A stretch of DNA of 64,000 bases from Curtobacterium sp. MCSS17_008 (lineage in GTDB: Bacteria; Actinomycetota; Actinomycetes; Actinomycetales; Microbacteriaceae). Numbering within the stretch: the stretch's first letter is position 1; each line of letters begins with the position of its first letter. Of this stretch, positions 61,880 to 64,000 are shown piece by piece. The stretch covers positions 93,931 through 157,930 of the forward strand of contig NZ_QKSM01000006.1 in assembly GCF_003234185.1 (NCBI RefSeq), given 5' to 3'. Made by a program: the position numbers and the translations under genes. The notes under the pieces are model-generated. The model did not search any database, had not been told where the DNA came from, and worked only from the letters and a program-made list of their open reading frames with translations.

Positions 61880-62103
61880 CCATCGAGACAACTCCCTATC
61901 CCGCGTACGGCGGACCGCACGCTGCGGGCGTGCTTCGCGTTCGCGCCGAGGACTATCGCGGCGCTGCCGAAGAGCTGCGGGCTGAACTCGACGCCACGGA
62001 GCGGTACTTCACCGCGGCCTTCGAGCGAGTCGACGAGAGCAGCAGCACCCGCGACCGCATCCGTGAGCTGGCCAAGCGTCCGACGCGCCGGATTGGAGCC
62101 TGA
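61876..62103 (+). CDS. Hypothetical protein, 75 residues
   Basis: ATG 61876 overlaps the RHH stop. YPAYGGPHAAGVLRVRAEDYRGAAEELRAELDATERYFTAAFERVDE reads as a long helix with heptad-like spacing. No known domain. Middle gene of a three-gene unit. Confidence 0.65.
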   Translation: MTIETTPYPAYGGPHAAGVLRVRAEDYRGAAEELRAELDATERYFTAAFERVDESSSTRDRIRELAKRPTRRIGA

Positions 62104-62104
62104 C

Positions 62105-62557
62105 GTGCCTGTCTTCGATTACAGCCCCGCCGTCGCTGCGGACCCCGAGGTATACCGCATTCACGCTCGGGAGGAGTCCTACCCGAATTCGGTTGCAGAA
62201 CAGGCCGAGATCAAGCGTGTGGACGACGCGGTGTTCGATCGAGTCCGGATCTACGAGAACTCCTTGGTCGAGAGCTCGCAGGCGTTGATCCAACGCGGCG
62301 TCTCGCTCGCCAAGGATGCAACGAACATCGAACGCGCCGTGCGAGAGGAGGTCAAGTACCCGCTCGACAGCGCCCGCGTCGATCTGAAGGCGGTCGCCGA
62401 GCGATACACCGCCCTGCGCAGCCGGGCGCAGGAGCAGATCGATGCTCTCGAACGCCTCGCGAGGGAAGCGGAGTGGCTAGCAGAGAAGGCCAACGACCCA
62501 TACGCCGCGTACCGCGCTCTCGTAGTCCGCTATCCGGCACTCAGCAAGAAGTATTGA
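62105..62557 (+). CDS. Hypothetical coiled-coil-like protein
   Basis: 150 residues from GTG 62105, 1 bp after the preceding gene. After a VFDYSPAVAADPEVYRIHAREE start, the rest is charged helix (REEVKYPLDSARVDLKAV, EQIDALERLAREAEWLAEKA), suggesting a coiled coil. No family recognised. A strong terminator follows. Confidence 0.65.
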   Translation: MPVFDYSPAVAADPEVYRIHAREESYPNSVAEQAEIKRVDDAVFDRVRIYENSLVESSQALIQRGVSLAKDATNIERAVREEVKYPLDSARVDLKAVAERYTALRSRAQEQIDALERLAREAEWLAEKANDPYAAYRALVVRYPALSKKY

Positions 62558-62566
62558 CACAGAGAA

Positions 62567-62599
62567 CCGCCCCGACTCCTGGAAGCGGAGTCGGGGCGG
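62567..62599 (+). terminator. Terminator after the RHH operon
   Basis: A 13-bp perfect stem CCGCCCCGACTCC/GGAGTCGGGGCGG with a 7-nt loop, 9 bp past the stop. Confidence 0.82.
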
Positions 62600-62614
62600 C
62601 GGAGGGACCTAACC

Positions 62615-63085
62615 GTGACATCCAACATTCTAACACCTGGGTCGCTGGAAGCGCTGCACGCCCTTTGGGGCTGGGACCGCACTTGGCCGAAGGTCGACTC
62701 GCAGACGGCGGCACCCGATGACAGCCCCATGCAGCGCCTCAGTCGTGTGGAGCTAGCCACCATGCGCCTGAACGCGGATCTTGCCTCCGAACGGCTTCCG
62801 TACCGGGGTGTCGTCTTCGACGCTGCTATGCGTATCGCTGTGTGGGCTGACCGCGGTCAGCTGCCCTACCTGTCCGGCTGGTCGGTCGCGAAGACCCTGC
62901 AGTCGCTGTACTACCCGCGGTCCTGGAACGCGAGAGTGCCCATCCGCGGGCTGGACTTGCTCGTCGCCGTGGACTGCAGCAGCGACCTGCACGGTGTGAG
63001 CATCACGCTCGACGCCGAACCGACTGATGGCCTGCACCACCGGCCGATGCGACTCCGCAACCGGTGGGTCGAGCTCGGCGAATAG
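62615..63085 (+). CDS. Hypothetical protein, 156 residues
   Basis: GTG 62615, 15 bp after the terminator. SLEALHALWGWDRTWPKV, QRLSRVELATMRLNADLASERLPYRGVVFD and RGLDLLVAVDCSSDLHGVSITLD: soluble, mixed fold, no known motif. An island gene of unknown role. Confidence 0.6.
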   Translation: MTSNILTPGSLEALHALWGWDRTWPKVDSQTAAPDDSPMQRLSRVELATMRLNADLASERLPYRGVVFDAAMRIAVWADRGQLPYLSGWSVAKTLQSLYYPRSWNARVPIRGLDLLVAVDCSSDLHGVSITLDAEPTDGLHHRPMRLRNRWVELGE

Positions 63086-63135
63086 AAGAAAATCCGGGGT
63101 AGGGTCCTCGCGAGCAACGAGACGAGGTGAGACAG

Positions 63136-63468
63136 ATGCAGTACGGATCAAGCGCATGGCAGGGGCAAGACGCGCCCAAGTCGCCGCAAGGCTTGACCGA
63201 GCGTGAAGTGCTGCTCGCCGTCGACGCGCTCTCTCGTTTGCAAGACGCCGTCTTGACTGACCGTGCTGCCGCCGAGATGCTTCGGGTCTCGCGGCGTACT
63301 CAGGACGCGATCAACCGCCTTAACGCCCGACTGCGTCACGCTCTGCGAGCGCAGGTCGCGCTTGTCGCCGCGCGCGCGTTCCGGCCCCTGCCCGATGCTC
63401 GGCCTGCTGCCCGCCCGGCCAGCCCCAACGCCCCCAACACGGCCCGCTGGGCGACGCCCGCGGGGTAG
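63136..63468 (+). CDS. HTH-like hypothetical protein, 110 residues
   Basis: ATG 63136 with GAGGTGAGA 6 nt upstream; GTG 63127 is the alternative. LTEREVLLAVDALSRLQDAVLTDRAAAEMLRVSRRTQDAINRLNARLRHALR suggests a helical DNA-binding segment. The last 40 residues are Pro/Ala-rich. No named family. Confidence 0.6.
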   Translation: MQYGSSAWQGQDAPKSPQGLTEREVLLAVDALSRLQDAVLTDRAAAEMLRVSRRTQDAINRLNARLRHALRAQVALVAARAFRPLPDARPAARPASPNAPNTARWATPAG

Positions 63469-63568
63469 TTCCGCGCGCTCCGTCGCCCGACAGATCAACC
63501 TCTGACCGGGCGACGCTGCACATGTAGCTTTCGTGCTCCGCCTGGTCTCTCTTCGACCGGAGCGGACC

Positions 63569-63784
63569 ATGACATCCCTGCACAACTCACAAACTCCCAC
63601 CCGCACTTGGCTGCGCTACGCCGAAGCGGCGTCGTACCTCGGTACGAGCGAGCGACAGCTTCGCCGGCTCGTAGCCGACAAGAAGATCGGGCACACGAAG
63701 CTCGGCCTGCACACGCTGTTCAGCCCTGACCAGCTTGACGCCTACATCGAGGCCCGCACATTCACGCCGGAGCAGCAGTCGTGA
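63569..63784 (+). CDS. Excisionase-like HTH protein
   Basis: 71 residues from ATG 63569. WLRYAEAASYLGTSERQLRRLVADKKIGHTKLGLHTLFSPDQLDAYIEA is the MerR-like/excisionase (Xis/AlpA, HTH_17) pattern. Such proteins steer integrase direction or regulate mobile elements, which fits an island. GTGA overlap with the next short gene. Confidence 0.85.
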   Translation: MTSLHNSQTPTRTWLRYAEAASYLGTSERQLRRLVADKKIGHTKLGLHTLFSPDQLDAYIEARTFTPEQQS

Positions 63785-63912
63785 GCGCTGCCTGGGCACC
63801 GCTCGGGTACGAGCTCGACACGTCCTACGAGTACACGGACGAGCAGGGGCAATACCTGTTCGAGCACCGGCGCTACCGCAGTTCCATCCGGGACTGCTGC
63901 AGGTTCGGTTGA
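63781..63912 (+). pseudogene. Short gene truncated by IS insertion
   Basis: GTG 63781 overlaps the HTH stop. 43 residues (SAAWAPLGYELDTSYEYTDEQ, then GQYLFEHRRYRSSIRDCC) before a stop at 63910-63912, at the apparent IS edge. Probably the 5' part of a longer gene. Confidence 0.45.
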
Positions 63913-64000
63913 CTCCTGACAGGTAGGAGCGTTGGCTCCTGCTGGAAGGATGTGCGCCATGGTGAAGGCGTATCCGGAAGAGTTCCGCCGTGATGTGATT
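63908..64000 (+). mobile_element. Left end of an IS3-type insertion sequence
   Basis: The sequence from about 63908 (TTGACTCCTGACAGG) leads into a transposase OrfA start. IS3-type elements begin with TGA. The exact terminal repeat cannot be set without the other end. Confidence 0.6.
63959..64000 (+). CDS. IS3-family transposase OrfA, N-terminal fragment (cut by window edge)
   Basis: ATG 63959 with GGAAGG 9-14 nt upstream. The 14 visible residues MVKAYPEEFRRDVI are the usual start of IS3-family OrfA helix-turn-helix proteins. The gene runs out of the window. Confidence 0.75.
   Translation, partial: MVKAYPEEFRRDVI

Overview
The window is about 72% G+C, with short intergenic gaps, many GTG starts and many 4-bp stop/start overlaps (ATGA or GTGA). 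The gene set points to an actinobacterium of the family Microbacteriaceae, most likely close to Curtobacterium: a TreYZ/GlgX trehalose route, a mycothiol-type DsbA protein, oligoribonuclease, EttA and polyprenol-phosphate-mannose synthase. That assignment is inferred from protein character, not from a search.

Layout. 1-9.4 kb: the 3' end of an amino-acid permease, an EamA exporter, an acyl-CoA ligase, an MpaB/DUF2236 oxygenase, two aldo/keto reductases, a DinB-type protein, a YceI protein and an AbiEi/DUF559-type protein. 9.5-17.6 kb: a polyprenol-phosphate-mannose synthase, the translationally coupled operon glgX-treY-treZ (glycogen to trehalose) and a GerW/YtfJ protein. 17.7-21.5 kb: a TPP riboswitch driving a YkoEDC-type ECF transporter for thiamine or its pyrimidine precursor, plus a P-loop kinase-like gene. 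21.6-25.8 kb: an MHS-type transporter divergent from an FMN monooxygenase/acyl-CoA-dehydrogenase-like pair. 25.8-30.0 kb: a metallopeptidase, tRNA-His, orn, a five-unit hairpin array, a marR-MFS efflux operon and two small genes. 30.0-33.4 kb: a nonulosonic-acid cluster (neuA, neuB, DUF6716) and tRNA-Arg. 33.5-41.7 kb: housekeeping genes (msrA, an SSB-like gene, ettA, two thioesterases, an epimerase). 41.8-49.5 kb: globin and MscS, pepN, an Rv2466c-like DsbA, a GNAT/XRE divergent pair, rpiB and a Nei-type glycosylase. 49.5-57.2 kb: an amidohydrolase/PaiB pair, a serine hydrolase, a broken AraC gene, a two-component system and an RhtA-like exporter. 57.3-59.3 kb: a small gene with a textbook LexA box and a Tat-exported arylsulfotransferase-like protein.

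From about 59.5 kb the character changes. A fragment with only the 3' half of a tRNA-Gly(TCC) lies at 59466-59508. To its right come genes of visibly lower G+C and accessory type: an sce7726 protein with a PD-(D/E)XK/QxxxY nuclease signature, a convergent overlapping 'beta' family protein, a ribbon-helix-helix gene operon, several unknown small genes, an excisionase-like HTH gene and the first bases of an IS3-type transposase. I read this as one end of an integrated genomic island whose other end, with the intact tRNA and integrase, lies beyond the window.

Two families of intergenic palindromes recur. Family A has arms GGACGGGAGGC/GCCTCCCGTCC and family B has arms CGAGCGGGCGGA/TCCGCCCGCTCG. 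Both show compensatory changes between copies, and both also occur inside coding sequence. A second recurring theme is a TANNNT -10 hexamer placed 6-7 nt before the start codon at more than a dozen genes, which suggests widespread leaderless transcription.
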